From the NCBI GenBank assembly GCA_010015675.1, contig ML977009.1, positions 183,962 to 247,961 of the forward strand: a stretch of 64,000 nucleotides of DNA, written 5' to 3'. Each line of letters opens with the position of its first letter. Within the stretch, counting starts at the first letter, position 1. The notes beneath the pieces are model-generated. The model was not told where the DNA came from and did no database searches. It was given only the letters and a program-made list of their open reading frames with translations. This document shows positions 1 through 11,859 of this stretch, one piece after another. This stretch comes from Byssothecium circinans. Lineage: Eukaryota; Ascomycota; Dothideomycetes; Pleosporales; Massarinaceae. The translations under genes and the position numbers were made by a program.

Positions 1-39
1 TTCAATCATACATATAAACCGTACTAACAACGAATCCAG

Positions 40-845
40 GGCATTGCATACTTCCTCACCCACCGCACCCTATGGAAACCCCTCACCTCCAAACTCCTCC
101 CCACCATCTCCCTCGGCGTGGGCGTAACCGCCTTCATGTTCGCCGTGACCTACGTGCCCCAAGCCGCGGTCCTAACCCTCGTCAACGGCCCCCTGGCAAT
201 CGTCACCACCATCCTCCTCGTCCTCTCCGAATCCAGCACCATCTTCTCCGTGCTCTCCAAGAACTTCCTCATCGATGACGCCCTCATCGACACCTTCGAC
301 GGCACCCTCATGACGCGCGACCTCCCCTCGCTCGTCGGCACGGACCGCCAGATCACGAGCAGCAGCGACCCCGTGGCCCGCATGGGTAAGATCGTGAGGA
401 AGCCGTTTGAGAGGTTCACCCCAAAGGCGATTATTAAGTACTTTTTGTATCTGCCGCTGAATATGATTCCCGTCGTGGGGACTGTGTTGTTTGTCATCTT
501 GCAGGGGAGGAAGTTTGGGCCCACGGCGCATGCGAGGTACTTTCAGCTCAAGCAGATGAAGAAGAGGGAACGCGAGGAGTTCATTGCAAAGAGGAAGGCG
601 GCGTATACGAGGTTAGTATCCCGGAGCGATTGAATGAGGGAGTTGTCTAATTAATGACGCATAGCTTCGGTGTCCCCGCCGTTCTTCTCGAACTCGTCCC
701 TATCGTTGGCATCTTCTTCGCTTTCACCAATACCGTCGGCGCTGCTCTCTGGGCCGCAGACATGGAACGCAAGACCGCGAGCGGCGACGACACTACCGCA
801 CCCAACCTGCGTTACCAGGCCGACCTGGCTAAGAAGTCGGAGTAG
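40..845 (+). CDS. RRT8/LDS-type EI24-domain membrane protein, 3' part
   Basis: This is the 3' part of a gene whose 5' exons lie left of the window. Position 1-39 looks like the end of an intron (tactaac branch point, acceptor ccag at 38-39). Coding then runs 40-611 and 665-845, with a 53-bp intron at 612-664; the joint reads AYTSFGVPAVLLE. Several hydrophobic segments are visible (FMFAVTYVPQAAVLTL, IIKYFLYLPLNMIPVVGTVLF and LELVPIVGIFFAFTNTVGAA), which is the pattern of the fungal RRT8/outer-spore-wall LDS family related to EI24/CysZ. Those yeast proteins sit on lipid droplets or in the spore wall. The C-terminal tail is hydrophilic and ends NLRYQADLAKKSE. The family call comes from recognising the EI24-like membrane pattern and is fairly but not fully certain; the N-terminus is not visible. 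Confidence 0.7.
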
Positions 846-1384
846 TGAGGACGCTTGTTTGCCCTCACTTCCCTTCTCTCTTTCACATCGGTTCTGGGAA
901 TCGCGCTTTTGTGCTAATGACTTGACGACTCAGTCCCGTGTACGTTCATCATGGTACGATTACAGATAATTTCTTTACGGGAAAATTCCAGGGTGGTCTG
1001 AAGGAACCGCATGTGTGGTATGGGGCGGAGGGGCGCTATAGATACCCCTGGAAACCTCCGTGGGCGAGGGGCAATTTGCTGGGCTGGTGCTGATGGCGTT
1101 AGGATGGACTGCGGTGTACTGGAGAATACGGGCATGCGGCGTGGAGTTCCCAAAATGCATTACTAGTGTTTTCATTCTTAATGCTAGGCTCGAATCATCC
1201 AATCACGCGGAAATATGCCATGTGTGCCATTGCCGTCTAAGAGCGACCTCTCACCCCCATGAAGTGTTGAATCATTTCTCTATATGCTGGCCGCGAGCAC
1301 GGAAAATAAGGTACAAGAAACACAAAACCGACTGACCGCCACGCAATGCAATGCCTAAATCATCGACCATCCCACATCGTGTGA
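846..1384. other. intergenic, convergent 3' regions
   Basis: This lies between two convergent genes (the RRT8-type gene and lipoyl synthase). The short open frames here have no recognisable product. I see nothing else in it. Confidence 0.6.
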
Positions 1385-2686
1385 TCACGCTGTGGTCGCC
1401 TCCTCAACAGCCTGAGCTCCAACAACCTCATTCCGCTTCGCCCTGCGCTTCTTCAAAACATTCTCAATGAACGCCTCGCCCGCCTTATAACTCGAGCGTA
1501 CCAGGGGTCCCGACGCGCAGTACAAGAAGCCCAAGTCGAGCGCCCGCTGTCGCCACTGCTCAAACACGTCGGGAGTGATGTACTCGGTGACCGCCATATG
1601 TCGTTTCGTCGGACGCATGTATTGGCCGAAAGTGACAACGTCGACGTTGTTTTTCCTCAGTTCTACCCAACATTAGCCCTGGCCGAGTTCCGAAAATGCA
1701 AAAAAAAATAAGTGTGAAAGACAAGACGTACCCTTCAGCGCATGCCAAACCTGGTCCTCGGTCTCGCCCAAGCCCAGCATAATACTCGTCTTCGTGATAA
1801 GTTCAGGCCTAACCTCCTTCACGGTGCGCAACACCTCCAAGCTCGTGCGAAACGTCGCCCTCCGATCCCTCACAAACGGCGTAAGCGCCTCGACGGTCTC
1901 GATATTATGCGCGTAGACATCCATGCCACTCCCCGCCACCAACCGCACCATGTCCATATCGCCGTGGAAATCGCCCGTCAGCGCTTCCACCAGCATAGCG
2001 GGAGCTTTCTGCTTGATCTTCATCACCGTCTCAGCCCAGTGGTGGCCGCCCCCGTCGGCCAGGTCGTCGCGATCCACCGCGGTGAGCACCACGTACCCGA
2101 GGCCCCAGCGCTTCAGCGCCTCGGCCGTGTTCTCGGGCTCGTGCGCGTCGAGCGGCGGCGGGGCCTTGGACGTTTTGACCGAGCAGAAGCGGCAGCCGCG
2201 CGTGCACGTGTCGCCCATGAGCATGATGGTGGCTGTTGCTGCGTTCTTGGTGCTGCCGCCCCAGCACTCGGAGATGTTGGGGCATTTCGCCTCCTCGCAG
2301 ACCGTGTGGAGGTTCAAGCCGCGCAGGTCGTTTTTGATCTTTTTGTAGTTGTCGTTGGTGGGGATGGGGGTTTTGAGCCAGGAGGGGAGGCGGGTGATTG
2401 TTCTTTTGCGGCCGGAGGGGCCGACGGTGGCGGTTTGGATTTCGTAGGCTGGAGGGGTGGGGGGGTTTATGAAGTCGGTGAGGGAGGGGCCGGCGTTTAG
2501 CTTGTCGCGGAAGGTTGTGGAGCGTCTTTTAGGGGGCGTGGGCTGTGATGATGTTGAGGTCTGGGGGGGTTCTATGGTTGTGGCAAAGGTTCGGGCGCAT
2601 TGCGTTCGAGACGGGGGTGTGCGTGAAATGGATTGGAGACTGCTGGGTGAGAGCAGGCAGCGTGATCGCGAGATCGGGACGGCCAT
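1385..2686 (-). CDS. LIP5: lipoyl synthase, mitochondrial (radical SAM)
   Basis: Lipoyl synthase inserts two sulfurs into protein-bound octanoyl groups of mitochondrial 2-oxoacid dehydrogenases and the glycine cleavage system. Two exons (2686-1732 and 1662-1385) flank a 69-bp intron at 1663-1731; the splice restores [20 protein letters not shown], and the product is 410 aa. The auxiliary cluster cysteines C130, C135 and C141 ([12 protein letters not shown]) and the radical-SAM cysteines C161, C165 and C168 (CTRGCRFC) are present. The conserved C-terminal RSSYKAGE (374-381) supplies the cluster-ligating serine. About 35-60 N-terminal residues are Ser/Arg-rich and lack acidic residues at first, which fits a mitochondrial presequence. 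The gene is intact and divergent from the gamma-COP gene. Confidence 0.96.
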
Positions 2687-3126
2687 TGTGAGGGTGGTGG
2701 GAAGGGCAAAGGAAAGAAGGGACGATACTGCGCAAACATTGGTGATGGCTGACGGCCTTGAAATTCCGTGTTTGGCCGCACAGCACCTGAGATGTTCTTT
2801 TTCTTAAATTGTGCTGACTAAGACGGCCCGCCTATTCGAATCAAACAGCGCAAACACCGGAGCCCACTTCAGAGCATCCCTGTATACGCCGAACAAGCGG
2901 ACGGGGGACAACCACCACGTCGCCAATTCCACCGCTTTAATATACGAACACAGCTCACGATTGAACCCGCCCTCACTTCCCCTCATCCTCGGGTTCTATT
3001 ATCTCCGACGCCAGCCTGCGTTTGCATTGCTGGAACTTGGGAAAGGCCACGTTGGGCGCAGCAAGAGAGGGATAAATATCTCGAATTGAGCGTGGAAGTG
3101 TGCTGGACGCATAGGGAACTGCAGCC
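2687..3126. promoter_or_regulatory. 440-bp divergent promoter region, LIP5 / SEC21
   Basis: The two start codons face away from each other, so this segment must hold both promoters. A run of A/T before the LIP5 ATG is visible, but I see no clear paired motif. Inferred from gene orientation only. Confidence 0.55.
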
Positions 3127-6104
3127 ATGGATAAGAAACATGAGGATGTCGGCGGAGTCGCACAGATTGACAAGACGTCTGTGTTCCAGGAAGGTACGGG
3201 CAACATCTGCATTTCATAGCGGGGAGCTGTGAAAGAGGTTCATGGGATGCTGACATGGGACATGCAGCTCGAGTATTCAGCGCCAGTCCGATCTCGCCGC
3301 GGAAATGCAGAGTGGTATGTTTGCGCAATCGATACTGTGGAAAAGGGGAACCAAGCTGATCTTCGTGACAGATCTTGACGAAGCTGGCTTTGCTGCTCTT
3401 TACGGGAGAGAGCTGGGGGAGGCAGGAGGCTACAACTCTGTTCTTTGGCATCTCGAAGCTCTTCCAGAACAAGGATGCTGCTCTCCGTCAGATGGTCTAT
3501 CTGGTCATCAAGGAGCTCGCTGGCTCCGCTGACGATGTCATCATGGTTACAGCTTCTATAATGAAGGACACCTCGGTCGGAAGCGACGTCGTGTACCGCC
3601 CGAACGCTATCCGCGCCCTCTGCCGCGTCATTGATGCCTCTACCGTCCAGGCCATCGAGCGTCTCGTCAAGACATGCATAGTCGACAAGAACCCCTCCGT
3701 CTCCTCCGCCGCACTCGTTTCCTCATACCATCTGCTCCCAGTCGCAAAGGACGTGGTCCGAAGATGGCAGTCGGAAGCTTCAGAGGCAGCAGCCGGTAGC
3801 AAGTCCGGAGGTGGATTTTTGGGAGGGTTCGGAGGCAGCTCACACAATACATTGCAGGCGAGCACCAACTACATGACACAGTACCACGCAATTGGATTGC
3901 TGTACCAGATGAGGTCGGGCGATCGCATGAGCTTGGTCAAGATGGTGCAGCAGTACTCGAAACCGGGAGAGGTCAAGAGCCCTGCTGCTACTGTCTTGCT
4001 GGTCAGGCTGGCTGCGAAGCTTGCGGAGGAGGATCCAAACTTGCGAAAGGTAAGTGCGTCTCATGTGTTGTCGAAGATCTACTAACAGACGATAGCCTAT
4101 GATGCAACTGCTGGATGGCTGGTTGCGCCACAAAGCCGAAATGGTCAACTTCGAAGCAGCCAAGGCCATTTGCGACATGCGCGACGTGAGCGATGCCGAG
4201 CTCGTTCAGGCCGTTCATGTCCTACAGCTTTTCCTAACTTCCCCTCGCGCTGTCACCAAGTTTGCCGCCTTGAGAATATTGTCCACCATGGCCTCGTTCA
4301 AGCCTGACGCCGTCCGTTCGTGCAACCAGGATATCGAATCGCTCATCACCAACTCCAACCGCAGCATCGCCACTTTCGCCATCACTACTCTCCTCAAGAC
4401 GGGCAATGAGTCTTCGGTTGATAGACTAATGAAGCAGATCACTGGCTTCATGGCTGAGATCACTGACGAGTTCAAGGTTACTATTGTGGAGGCAGTGCGC
4501 ACATTGGCTCTCAAGTTCAAGGCCAAGCAGTCCGGTTTCCTCTCCTTCCTCAGCGGCATACTGCGTGATGAGGGTGGTTACGAATTCAAGCGCGCCGTTG
4601 TCGAAGCTATCATGGATCTTATTCGATTCGTACCAGAAGCCAAGGAGGATGCTCTTGCCACTCTTTGCGAGTTTATCGAGGACTGCGAGTTTACGAAACT
4701 TGCGGTGCGGATATTGTTCGTGCTCGGCCGGGAAGGACCATCGACTCCCCATCCTACAAAGTACATCCGTTACATCTACAACCGAGTGGTGCTTGAGAAT
4801 GCCATCGTCCGAGCCGCTGCTACCTCCGCACTAGCCAAGTTTGGTGTTGGACAGAAGAACGCCGAAGTCAAGAAGTCTGTTCACGTCCTCCTCACCCGCT
4901 GCCTCGACGATGTCGATGACGAGGTGCGAGATCGCGCTGCTCTTAACCTTCGCCTCATGGAAACAGAGGACGAAGTTGCCATCAGCTTTGTCCGAAACGA
5001 CTCCATGTACTCACTGCCCGTGCTTGAGCACCAGCTGGCCATGTACGTAAGCTCCGACTCACGGGACACTTTCGAGAGCGCATTCGACATCTCAAAGGTG
5101 CCCAGCGTCTCTCGGGAGCAGGCGGATGCGGCGGACCTCACCAAGAAGACGCAGGATTCCACCCCCACACTCAAGGCCCCAAGTGCCAGCAAGGCGCCTG
5201 CCAAAACCGGCGCAGACGCAGCGGCTTCAGCAACGGCGGCGGCACAAAAGTACGCCGAGGAACTGCAAAAGATTCCCGAGCTTGCTGCACACGGCGCCGT
5301 ACTCAAGTCGAGCTCTCCCGTCGAGCTCACCGAGCCCGAAACCGAATATGTCGTCACGGCCATTAAGCACATTTTCAAGGACAACATTGTTTTGCAATAT
5401 GACGTCAAGAACACGCTTCCGGATACTGTCCTCCTAAACGTTGAAATGGTCGTCACACCTGAAGAGGATGAGGATGTGCAGCTCGAGGAAGAGTTTGTCA
5501 TTCCCGCGCCACGACTAAACACGAACGAGCCCGGTACCATATACGTATCATTCAAGCGCCTAGAAACCGAGTCACAATTCATCGCTGTGTCATTTACGAA
5601 CGTGCTCAAATTCACAAGCAAGGAGATCGACCCCAGTACCAACGAGCCGGAAGAGGGCGACGGGTACCCCGACGAATACCAGGTGGAGGACCTGGATCTC
5701 AATGGTGCAGACTACGTTGTTCCTGCTTATGCAGGCAGCTTCGACAACGTGTGGCAGCAGTCGAATAACGATTCGGCGACCGAGACGCTGCAATTGAGCA
5801 ACATCAAGAGCATAGCAGGTAAATTCAACCTGCTACTACTTGCCTACAATAGGCGTGCTAATATGAGACAGACGCAACTGAACAACTCATCAAGACGCTC
5901 TCCCTCCAACCCCTTGAAGGCACAGACGTCGCGCTGTCAAACTCGACACATACGCTCAAGCTGTACGGCAAGACCATCACTGGCGGCAAGGTCGCGGGGA
6001 TGGTGCGGATGGCGTACAGTGCGAAGACTGGTGTGACGATGAAGATTGAGGCGAGGAGTGAGGAGGAGGGCGTGGCGGCGCTGGTTGTGGGTAGTGTTGC
6101 GTAA
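3127..6104 (+). CDS. SEC21: COPI coatomer subunit gamma
   Basis: Gamma-COP is a core subunit of the COPI coat that carries retrograde Golgi-to-ER vesicles. Five exons were read: 3127-3193, 3268-3314, 3372-4049, 4096-5818 and 5872-6104, giving 915 aa, the usual length. The N-terminus MDKKHEDVGGVAQIDKTSVF is followed by ARVFSASPISPRKCR and the signature ATTLFFGISKLFQNKDAALR. Residues about 25-560 are HEAT-like adaptin repeats. An Ala/Lys-rich linker follows at about 610-650, then the appendage domain with VEDLDLNGADYVVPAY; the end is GVAALVVGSVA. All four introns have good GT-AG sites and every joint keeps frame. The gene is intact and the call secure. Confidence 0.97.
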
Positions 6105-6568
6105 TCTGTGGGTTTTGTGGGGATGTGGAGGGATGGAGATGGATTACCATGAGTGATGGAATTAGGACATGAGTGGCTGGCGGTTTCAATAGATGTTTCT
6201 GGTGGCTGGGGGCTTTGTCTGTTGATGCATGGACGGACTGAGCTGGGGCGTGCTGGCTGGCTGAATCGGGTTGGGCTGGGCTGGGATGGGGTAGATAGAG
6301 AGTAGGCTTTAAAAGGAATGATGTATTTTAAATTCACATCTAGTCTGGCATGGTGTAGAAGAACGGAAGGTGGTTGAATGCCTCTGAGATTTTCATGTAT
6401 TGGTATCATGTAGAGCATGAGACCACAAAGCAATCCTACCTGACTGAGCCTCCCTACACATAAGTACATACTACCCACTACCTCAACTCCTGGTTGTTGG
6501 TTGTTGGTCAGGTATACACCCCTCCCCCTTCCCCACCCACCGCCCTCTCCTCTCCTCTACATCTACAT
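6105..6568. other. intergenic between convergent genes
   Basis: This is the 3' flank shared by SEC21 and the SelK-like gene. It is G-rich on the plus strand at 6230-6300 (repeated gggctggg-type words) and contains no supported gene. Confidence 0.5.
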
Positions 6569-7198
6569 CTACATCATACAAGCCCCACAAGCCGCACTAC
6601 CCCCCATCCTCAACGGCGCCCTACTATCCGTCGCCTGCGGCAGCCGTCCCACACCCCTTCCCCCACTCCCCGCATTCCCTCGGGTTCCGCTGCCGGGCCC
6701 GTGGTTCCCCCGCCCGTGCATGCGTCCCTGGTAGCTGTCGCGCGGCGGGGGCGGGTTCGCGGGGCGACTGTGGATGGTGGCGTGGGAGGAGGGGGCGCGG
6801 TAGGGGGAGGCGAGCGCGGCGGACCAGGTGTCGAGGGAGAAGAGGGTGGTTAGGTAGAGGGCGAGGAATGTTAGGAGTGTGGAGGGGAGGGCGGCGGTGG
6901 GTGGGGTTGTTGAGGGTGTGGAGGTGGGTACGGGGGTGGATGTGGTTGAGGGTATGGGCTTTTTGGGAGGGGACGAGGAGGTGTTGGAGGTGCTGGAGGT
7001 GGGGGCTCTGGAGAGGGTTAGTTTGGACTTGGGGTGTGAGTCTGTGAGAGGGGGGTGGATGGGCTGGGGGGAAGTGCGAGGTGACTGTGTTGGGTTGGGG
7101 GTACAGGGTGAGGATGCCGTTGTTGTTGTAGTTCCGGGGTTGTGGGTTGTTTGTGATGTGATGCGTGCATGGGCGTGGACTTACTTGTCGACCGACAT
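6569..7198 (-). CDS. small selenoprotein-K-like (SelK/SelG) membrane protein, Cys form
   Basis: This two-exon gene is easily missed because exon 1 is 14 nt. Exon 1 (7198-7185) encodes MSVDK's first codons before a GTAAGT donor. A 177-bp intron (7008-7184) ends in ctaaccctctccag, with an ideal branch point, and exon 2 is 7007-6569. The product is 150 aa. It has a Ser/Thr/Pro-rich N-terminus (to about residue 45), one hydrophobic segment (ALPSTLLTFLALYLTTLFSL), then a Gly/Arg-rich tail with RDSYQGRMHGRGNHGPGSG, ending GSAACGACMM. The order membrane segment, Gly/Arg-rich tail, terminal CGxC resembles SelK/SelG proteins, whose plant forms end in a similar Cys pair and which act at the ER membrane. 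Strong third-position C bias supports coding. The family assignment is inference from layout. Confidence 0.55.
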
Positions 7199-7514
7199 GG
7201 TGGGTTGATGTGCGTGGGGGGCGCTTCTTTTCGCGGACTGGAATAGATTGTAGAGACCGGAGGAAGGAGATGTGCGATAGAGCGCGGAGCAGTGAGGTAA
7301 GATGTCGAATGGTAGCCTTATGGATGACTGTCCAGTCGCAACATTGAAGGGTTCGCGCTAGCCAAACACGCTAGACTAGTGGACGGGGACGCTGAGACCA
7401 AGTTCTACGCTTTGTCGTGAATTTTTTGAAACTGTACAACAAACAACCAACGTCTATTTGCCTTTCCCATTCCTTTGCTCCAGGTTTCCTTTCCCCTTTC
7501 CCCTCCTACTCTGG
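7199..7514. promoter_or_regulatory. 316-bp divergent promoter, SelK-like gene / SPOUT methyltransferase
   Basis: The two flanking genes point away from each other. The strand leading into the methyltransferase has a long pyrimidine-rich tract at about 7460-7510 (tttcccattcctttgctcc and similar), common in fungal 5' leaders. Confidence 0.5.
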
Positions 7515-9045
7515 ATGATGGCACTGCCAGATCTTACCATGCGGACGCGGAATAAGAAGCGCAAGAGCGCGCCTGAAGAAGAGCAGGAGAACGCGGTCAA
7601 GGCGAAGAAGCGACGCGGTGACGATGATGATGATGAGCGTGACGAGGCAAATGAAGATGGAGATGCGGTTGGTGATGGGAATGAAATGGACACCTCGAAA
7701 CCTTCTGCGTTGTTTAAGCCGAGGATGGGGAGGGATTGGACGCTGAGTATGGCGGTGCCGGGGAGTATTATTGCGAAGTAAGTCTGGGAAGTCGCGTTCT
7801 AGTGCACGACCATGTGCCATGGAGTCAACCACGCATTATCGAGTCCATGACGTTGAGGATGTTGCCAGATTTTGACAGGAGAATGGATTGGCGCCTTCTG
7901 TGTTTCTTGAATCTACTGAACGAGACATGCTGACACCTCCCAGCGTAGCCAAACCAAACATGAAGACCATACTAATAGGCCGCATCGCACGCGCCGCGGC
8001 CGTCTTCTGCGTCGACGAAATCGTAATATTCGACGACGACGCAGCAAACATCCCAAACTACATCAGCACTCATTACCGCAAGAGCAAAAACAAGAACAAG
8101 AAGAAGACCAAGGCGGAAATCCTCGACTCCATTAGCGAAGAGGACCAGCTCTTCCAAAACCCCGATCAGTTCCTCTACCATGTTCTCAGCTACGCAGAGT
8201 GTCCGCCGCATCTAAGGAGGGACGACATAGATCCCAGTCTCAGCTTGTTTCCTTACCATCAAAATCTGAACTGGGCGGGGCTACTTCCCAGTCTAGATAT
8301 GCCGCATCATTTGAAGAGTTATGAGTGGTGTCAGTATCGCGAGGGTGTGGCGATGGGACCTTCCAAACCTACAGCTCGTGGAGCGAGGGCGTCTCCAAGA
8401 TCGAAGGGCAAAGGGAAAGCAAAAGACGAGACGATGTGGACGTATATCAAATGCGGATTACCGTTCCCCGTCAAGATCGCCGCTGAAATCCCGCCCGCAA
8501 TGCGCGTCACCCTCAAGTTCAAGAACGCAGAACAGCCGCCCTCGTGGCCGCACCTTAGCGAGGAGGAATGCGACGAGTTGGAAGTCGAAGCCGTTTCGCC
8601 CACCGCTCCGCGCGAGGAAGAAGGGTACTACTGGGGCTTCAACATCCGTCGCGCGACCTCCATCTCCGACGTCTTCACCTCCTCCGAATTCGAAGAAGGC
8701 TACGACGTCTCCATCGGAACCTCCGAACGCGGCGTCCCGCTCAACTCCGTACTCCCAGAGGACGTCGTCCCCCGGAACGCCACAAAAGACAGCAGCGTCA
8801 AACGCCTCCCCGAGCGGTTCAAGCACCTCCTCATCGTCTTCGGCGGCGTTGCGGGGCTGGAGCCGGCAGTTGCTACGGATCCAGAATTGGAGGGCAAGCT
8901 GAGCAAGGAGACTGCGAGTGAGCTGTTTGATGCTTGGGTTAATTTGGTGCAGGGCCAGGGGAGTCGGACGATTAGGACGGAGGAGGCGGTCGAGTTTGGG
9001 TTGTTTGGGATTAAGGGGTATGTGGATTCTATGTTTGATGGGTGA
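7515..9045 (+). CDS. SPOUT-fold RNA methyltransferase, SPOUT1/C9orf114 family (PF02598)
   Basis: Two exons (7515-7777 and 7944-9045) give 454 aa; the 166-bp intron starts GTAAGT, and the joint reads GSIIANVAKPNMKTILIGR. The N-terminus is a Lys/Glu/Asp-rich, nuclear-localising-like stretch (TRNKKRK, KKRRGDDDDDERDE). The core begins RDWTLSMAVPGSII and contains RAAAVFCVDEIVIFDDD, EEGYDVSIGTSERGVPL, HLLIVFGGVAGLE and a GQGSRTIRTEEAV segment that matches the C-terminal knot of this family. Family members are predicted SAM-dependent rRNA/RNA methyltransferases; the human member also associates with mitotic centrosomes. The start could instead be the ATG at 7539 (same frame, better context). Function beyond RNA methylation is not readable from sequence. 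Confidence 0.88.
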
Positions 9046-9584
9046 GTGAGCGACGTATGGTGGGGATGGATGTGTGTGTTATTTGTGTATGTTCATTGAG
9101 GAGTGGTAATGAGGGTGTGCATGCGATGTTCTGAGTCGATAATGCAGTATTCCTAAATCGATATAAACGGCTTCAATCCGACTTAAATCCGACTTACTCC
9201 ACGGAAAATTAATACGCAGACATAGGTAATTGTTCACCGAAGGGTGGAGGTGCGGCTTCCCTTTATGTTTTCTACCGTATGTTGAAAGGAGGCTGCAGTT
9301 CAGATTTAGATGTGCGCTCTTTCCGAATGGAAATAAGGATCAGTACGTAATGAAGGCTCCGCCCAGACTTCAATTTTCTCTCTTGGTGTTTATCTTACAT
9401 CCACGGAACGGTGGTCGAGCACCGATACGCATCTTTTTGTGCATTACTTCTTCGGATCTATATCCCTTTGCCTAGTTTTGCCTGTGCATTATTTCTCTTT
9501 CGATCAAACCCGCTCGTGGTCTCTTCTTCTCCTGCCCTACGCACGCTTCTTCCTATTTTTTGATCCACTACCTGCACTCACGTC
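9046..9584. promoter_or_regulatory. intergenic / MFS transporter promoter
   Basis: This is the upstream region of the transporter and 3' flank of the methyltransferase. It is C/T-rich close to the start codon (9500-9580). Nothing else is recognisable. Confidence 0.45.
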
Positions 9585-11457
9585 ATGGCAGACCCAGGAC
9601 AGACTCATACGCCCACGTCGATGCGAACGCGCTTACACTTACGGCCACGGCCGAACGGTCACTCTAGTAGTTCCAGACTACATCGCATTCTTCCGAGTCA
9701 ATTCCCTGACGATCAATCGGTGTACGATCAACTAGGGGAGGGACTGTATGTCGGTGCGCATGCGGCGACATTGTATAAGGCAGAGACGAAGAGACAGGGA
9801 GCGGAGGTGACGCCACGGCTGGATAGTGTACACTCCAGCCCATCTGAAGGCGATGGGCTAGGGAAGTCTCGAGATGGGACGTTAGATGGAGAAGGAGAGG
9901 TGAAGGTGACGACAAAAGAGAATCGGGCAGGTCATCTCGATGGACGCGATATCAAAGCTCAAAAGTCGGAAGTGGAGGATATCAAATCTTCTCTGCATAT
10001 CAAGAATCATGATCTTGTAGGTCTCTGGGGGATTGAGCTATTGAAGACATACTGACGTGGACAAGGTGACTTGGGATGGTCCCGACGACCCCAAGAACCC
10101 GAAAAATTGGTCCATGAGACGAAAATGGGCAGCAACAGTAATCGTATCAGCCTTCGCATTCATGGCGCCCGCCTCAGCGTCCATGATCTCACCGGCCCTC
10201 AATTCCATCAAGAAAGACTTCAACATCAAGGAACACGTCTTGGCTTCGCTCACATTGTCTATCTTCGTTTTGGCATATGCTTTCGGTCCACTCCTCTTCG
10301 GGCCTCTCAGCGAAATCTACGGTCGTGTTCGAGTTCTACAGCTAGCAAACTTGTTCTTCCTCGCATGGAACCTTGGATGTGGCTTCGCCCAGAACTCCGG
10401 ACAACTGATGGCATTCCGCTTCATGAGTGGTCTAGGTGGCTCGGCACCCTTGTCCATTGGTGGAGGTGTACTCAGTGATTGCTTTGGTGCAGAGCAACGC
10501 GGTCGAGCTGTGTCCATATACTCTTTCGGTCCCCTCCTCGGACCGGCCATTGGACCTATAGCCGGCGGATATATCGCGGAATACACAACCTGGCGCTGGT
10601 GTTTCTGGTCGACATCCATCTTCACGGTCGTCGTACAATGTCTCGGTTTCTTCTTCCTGCAAGAAACGTACGCGCCCAAGCTACTCGCCTGGAAGCGTGA
10701 TAAACTGCGTAAAGAAACAGGCAACATGAACCTCCACACTGAGTACGACAGCCCCGACAGGACACTACTCACTGCGCTCCGATTCGCCATGAAGCGTCCC
10801 TTCATTCTCCTTGCAACCCAACCCATCGTTCAAGTCCTGGCCTGTTACATGGCCTATCTACATGGACTCATGTTCCTCATGCTCGCGACCTTTCCCAAGC
10901 TCTGGAAGACCGTCTACGCTGAAAGAGTCAGCATTGGCTCCCTAAACTTCATCTCCATGGGCCTAGGCTATCTCATCGGCACGCAGATCTGTGCTCCACT
11001 CAACGACGCCATCTATAGACGGCTCAAAAAGAAGAACAACAACATTGGTGTCCCCGAATTCCGCGTTCCCATCATGATCCCCGCTTCGCTGCTCGCTCCC
11101 GTCGGCCTCTTCTGGTACGGATGGAGTGCGCAAGCACACCTCCACTGGATCATGCCCAATATCGGAGCCACAATCTTCTGCGCTGGAACAATCGTAGGCA
11201 TCCAGTGTATCCAGATCTATCTGGTCGACAGCTACACAGTGTACGCTGCCAGTGCTATTGCGGCGGCCACAGTACTGAGAAGTCTGGCTCAATTTGGGTT
11301 TCCGCTTTTCGCAGAGGCGATGTTTGATGCGCTGCACTACGGGTGGGGGAATAGTTTGCTTGGATTCGTGGCGATGGGATTGGGTGTTCCGGCGCCGTTC
11401 TTGCTGTGGAAGTTTGGGGCCAGGCTGAGGGGGAAAAGTCAGTTTGCTGCGGGCTAG
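9585..11457 (+). CDS. MFS transporter, DHA1 (multidrug/polyamine) type
   Basis: Two exons (9585-10016 and 10066-11457) flank a 49-bp GTAGGT...AAG intron; the product is 607 aa. The first about 150 residues are hydrophilic and cytosolic. The transporter core starts at the family hallmark DDPKNPKNWSMRRKW and has 12 predicted membrane segments. Motif A-like GPLSEIYGRVRV and motif C-like SFGPLLGPAIGPIAGGYIAE are present, together with a cytosolic loop rich in Lys/Arg between segments 6 and 7 (LAWKRDKLRKETGN). DHA1 proton antiporters export drugs, polyamines or fungal metabolites across the plasma membrane; the substrate cannot be deduced. No biosynthetic cluster lies nearby. Intact. Confidence 0.92.
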
Positions 11458-11859
11458 ATTGGCGGATGGAGTCGGTGGTACATTTTTTTCAAGTCAAAAG
11501 TTTTGTATGGCGTTTCATGGGTTGAGTTCTTGTCTTCGTTGGTCGGTAAAAAGTTTGGGGTTTTCGTCTGGTGCATTTCTGCGGCCAATTCAACCCCAAA
11601 TTCCAAAGGCGTTAGGATACCATGTTCTGTGCTCTGTCGAAAGCATGGGCCTTTCGATAGTTTTTGATTCTGTTCAATCCACCTTATACCTGTTGTTGAA
11701 GTCGTGATGTCTCTTCACGCATTCAATCATGCCATGCGGTCATTCGATGGTCCAAGCGCCTGAAGCTCTGTCATCGCATCTCGAAAAGTCTCCAGACCGC
11801 ATTACCACTATCACCCACACCTCAAACCGAACACGTGTGTGCCAAAAACTGCAATTGAG
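11458..11859. promoter_or_regulatory. intergenic / SCO1 promoter
   Basis: This short spacer lies between tandem genes. No feature beyond a presumed terminator and promoter is visible. Confidence 0.45.

Noticed and set aside
1742..2500. Long plus-strand open frame opposite lipoyl synthase
   Set aside because: It is antisense to a clearly conserved enzyme and its composition (H/R/A-rich) mirrors GC-rich codons.
4881..5702. 273-codon minus-strand frame opposite gamma-COP
   Set aside because: Serine-rich shadow of the conserved sense gene; no domain.
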